DNA of 64,000 nt from Fuerstiella marisgermanici. Its GTDB lineage: Bacteria; Planctomycetota; Planctomycetia; Planctomycetales; Planctomycetaceae. Positions 62,090-64,000 of the stretch are shown piece by piece (position 1 is the stretch's first letter; each line of letters begins with the position of its first letter). The stretch spans positions 3,720,001-3,784,000 of the forward strand of contig NZ_CP017641.1 in the NCBI RefSeq assembly GCF_001983935.1. The letters are read 5' to 3'. The notes under the pieces were generated by a model, which saw only the letters and a list, made by a program, of their open reading frames with translations, ran no database searches and was not told the DNA's origin. The position numbers and the translations under genes are program-made.

Positions 62090-64000
62090 ATGCCCGGCGA
62101 ACTGGATCAACATCACGCCCTTCTCGAAGACGTCTGTGACGAATTTCAGCGGAAGTTGCTCGCCGGTGAAAAAGTCACGATCTCCTACTATTGCGACCAG
62201 TACCCAGAGATGTCTGCAGAGCTTGGAGCCGCTCTGACGGCACTGCAGGCACTTTTCAGGACCGCTCAAGCCGATGCCATTCCGGACTCCATCAACGGGT
62301 GTCAGATCCTGCGCTCAGTCGGCAGTGGGGGGATGGGCGTTGTCTACGAAGCAAGACATCCGAAAATTTCCCGACGAGTTGCGATCAAGGTTCTGCACGA
62401 CAGTCGGCAGGCGCCACACGAACAAAAGATAAGATTCGTGCGAGAGGCGGAGGTCGTCTCGCGGCTGGATCACGATCACATCGTTCCGCTACTGGATGTC
62501 GGGGAAGACGACGGTGTAATGTTCCTGTCAATGCCGTACATCCATGGGACGAGTCTCGATCGAACCCTGGAAGTCTCCGAAGGTGCCACACACGACAAGC
62601 ATATCGCAACGTTAGACACTCTGCTCCCATTGGTTGAAGACGGTGACGCAGATATCTATCGAAGGGTGGCGGTCACGGGAGCCGTGATTGCGGATGCACT
62701 TCAGCATGCTCATGACAAGGGGGTCATTCATCGAGACATCAAGCCTGCGAACCTGTTGATTGATGAAAATCGTCGGGTCTGGGTCACCGACTTCGGCCTG
62801 GCAAAGCTTAATAGTGCTACGGACGACCTGAGTCTGGGACCTCAAACGATCGGCACACCGCGATACATGGCTCCTGAGCAAATCCGCGGGCAGGCCGACG
62901 AGCGAAGCGATGTCTATTCGTTAGGGGTGACATTGTTTGAGCTTCTTGCGGGGACCAGGGCGTGGCCGACAAAAGATTCAGGGCAACTCACAAGCGAACG
63001 GAACGGCCTGGATCTGCCGGATCTCAATCAGCAGTGTCCGGCTGTCCCTCGTATTCTTGCAGATATCGTCATGACAGCCTGTGCTTCAAACCCGGCAGAA
63101 AGGTTTCAGTCTGCTGGCGAACTTCGTGACGTATTGCAGCGATACGTCGACGGTTGTGCTGTGCCGGATCGCAGAATTAACCGACGCAACAGGGTAGGCC
63201 GGGTTTTTCTAAGGCGAAGTCATCTGCTACTTGGATGTGTCGTTGTGTTTCTGGCTGGCGGCATTGTCTCGTCAACTCATTGGAGCCCCGATAAGCAGCC
63301 GATCAAACTGGTTACGAGCTCACCCCCGGTTGAACTGCGTGCGGCGGAGTTAACCGCCACCGAGAACCAAACGCATGTAGGTTCAGTCATTCCAATCATG
63401 CATCGCCATGCAGGGCTGATTATCTGGGCAATCGTCGGTGGCCCTGATTGCGAGCAGTTTGACATCGACCGTTCCAATGGTGAGCTCAGGTTTGTCTCGC
63501 CGCCGAACTACGAAGCCCCTCGGGATTTCGACACCGACAACCGGTATGAAGTAGATATCTCCGTCGCATCGTCTGGATGCCACGAAACGGTGGCAGCTAC
63601 AGTTCGTGTAAGCGATGCGAATGAGCCGCCAGTGATTCAATCTGTCAGAGATGTTCTCACTTTGGAACTCAATGAGGACTTCACTGTGCGAGGGCTTCCG
63701 CTCCCCGCAACTGATCCGGAACATGATCTGTTGTGCTGGGCACTGTCAGGGCGTGACCACGAGAAATTTCAGCTGCACCGACTTAGCGGTCGCATCAGCT
63801 TGTTGCCAGCCGGCGCGAACCCGGTTCGCAATTACGAATTTGAAATCATGGCCACTGATCAGGCAGCGCCTCGACTGCAATTGGTCGGAGTCAATGCTGA
63901 CAGCGAGAAACTGGTATTGATCTCGCCTGAAAGCGACGGGATTTTACACACAGGGATTTCAGCTACCGGTTTGCGAGCTGTCGCCACTCCAGACGGTCGA
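62090..64000 (+). CDS. Ser/Thr protein kinase with extracytoplasmic cadherin-like domains (runs off end)
   Basis: The frame is open for 637 codons to the end of the window. An N-terminal segment of about 70 residues resembles those of planctomycete ECF-linked kinases. The kinase domain follows: Gly-loop SVGSGGMGVVYEA (Gly78-83), VAIK Lys100, catalytic HRDIKPAN (His214, Asp216), DFG at 234-236, APE at 261-263, and DVYSLGVTLFELLAG. A transmembrane segment is at about 379-394, after a basic stretch. The external part has repeats with AVVG...D...FDIDRSNGELRF and DANEPP, like cadherin or Calx-beta-type domains: FQLHRLSGRISLLPAG at the second. It would sense outside signals and phosphorylate targets, perhaps the ECF sigma factor or its partners. 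The C-terminal end is missing. Confidence 0.92.
   Translation, partial: MPGELDQHHALLEDVCDEFQRKLLAGEKVTISYYCDQYPEMSAELGAALTALQALFRTAQADAIPDSINGCQILRSVGSGGMGVVYEARHPKISRRVAIKVLHDSRQAPHEQKIRFVREAEVVSRLDHDHIVPLLDVGEDDGVMFLSMPYIHGTSLDRTLEVSEGATHDKHIATLDTLLPLVEDGDADIYRRVAVTGAVIADALQHAHDKGVIHRDIKPANLLIDENRRVWVTDFGLAKLNSATDDLSLGPQTIGTPRYMAPEQIRGQADERSDVYSLGVTLFELLAGTRAWPTKDSGQLTSERNGLDLPDLNQQCPAVPRILADIVMTACASNPAERFQSAGELRDVLQRYVDGCAVPDRRINRRNRVGRVFLRRSHLLLGCVVVFLAGGIVSSTHWSPDKQPIKLVTSSPPVELRAAELTATENQTHVGSVIPIMHRHAGLIIWAIVGGPDCEQFDIDRSNGELRFVSPPNYEAPRDFDTDNRYEVDISVASSGCHETVAATVRVSDANEPPVIQSVRDVLTLELNEDFTVRGLPLPATDPEHDLLCWALSGRDHEKFQLHRLSGRISLLPAGANPVRNYEFEIMATDQAAPRLQLVGVNADSEKLVLISPESDGILHTGISATGLRAVATPDGR

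Noticed and set aside
1-64000. CRISPR array, prophage or anti-phage defence island
   Set aside because: I saw no regularly spaced repeats, phage structural genes or known defence families; the only mobile DNA is the insertion-sequence scar near 57 kb.

Overview
The window is about 64 kb of a planctomycete chromosome, most like the Planctomycetaceae; I cannot name the genus. The evidence is family content: paired DUF1549/DUF1553 and DUF1501 proteins, a second DUF1501 protein beside a ceramidase-like protein and a sulfatase, planctomycete-type multi-heme and beta-propeller secreted proteins, a PQQ-repeat protein, and an ECF sigma factor next to a Ser/Thr kinase. G+C is moderate, genes are dense, and many stop/start overlaps suggest translational coupling.

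Layout. 1-5.3 kb (minus): start of a Tat-exported Gfo/Idh/MocA oxidoreductase; a 70-residue SelW-type gene whose CxxU motif contains an in-frame UGA, best read as selenocysteine; two Cys-rich exported proteins; then DUF1501 and DUF1549/DUF1553 proteins. 5.5-12.4 kb (plus): DJ-1/PfpI protein, a penta-heme cytochrome c-like protein and a propeller protein, closely overlapping, then two metal ABC permeases, the second fused to a DtxR/MntR-like regulator module. 12.5-20.4 kb: TPR protein, HtrA protease with two PDZ domains, DUF805-SRPBCC fusion, CPA2/Kef antiporter, two tandem paralogous membrane proteins. 20.4-25.1 kb (minus): dnaK then clpB. 25.6-28.0 kb (plus): prephenate dehydratase with a histone-H1-like lysine/alanine tail, and a zinc alcohol dehydrogenase. 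28.1-35.7 kb (plus): a small acidic gene, then addB-addA and an SbcD/YhaO-like nuclease. 35.8-37.8 kb: tRNA-Glu with terminator, csrA, an HU-type gene, rsmD. 37.9-39.8 kb: htpG. 40-50 kb: secreted catabolic or surface proteins (DUF1501, ceramidase-like, sulfatase, DMF-hydrolase-like, a small exported protein, PQQ-repeat protein). 50.2-55.4 kb (minus): two ATPase-permease ABC pairs followed by an AI-2E-family protein. 55.5-56.4 kb: HDAC-like deacetylase. 56.65-58.33 kb: a mobile-element scar with IS630-type and integrase-type remnants and an intact ISAs1-family element. 58.5-59.4 kb: a Tat-signal gene broken by an amber codon. 60-64 kb (plus): glycosyltransferase, ECF sigma factor, Ser/Thr kinase running off the end.

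The strongest non-routine signals are the UGA-containing SelW-like gene with a plausible bacterial SECIS hairpin, the permease-DtxR fusion, the H1-like tail on prephenate dehydratase, the nested insertion scar with an adjacent nonsense-interrupted gene, and a 55-codon acidic gene at the head of the addBA cluster. I found no clearly new multi-gene system; these are separate leads.
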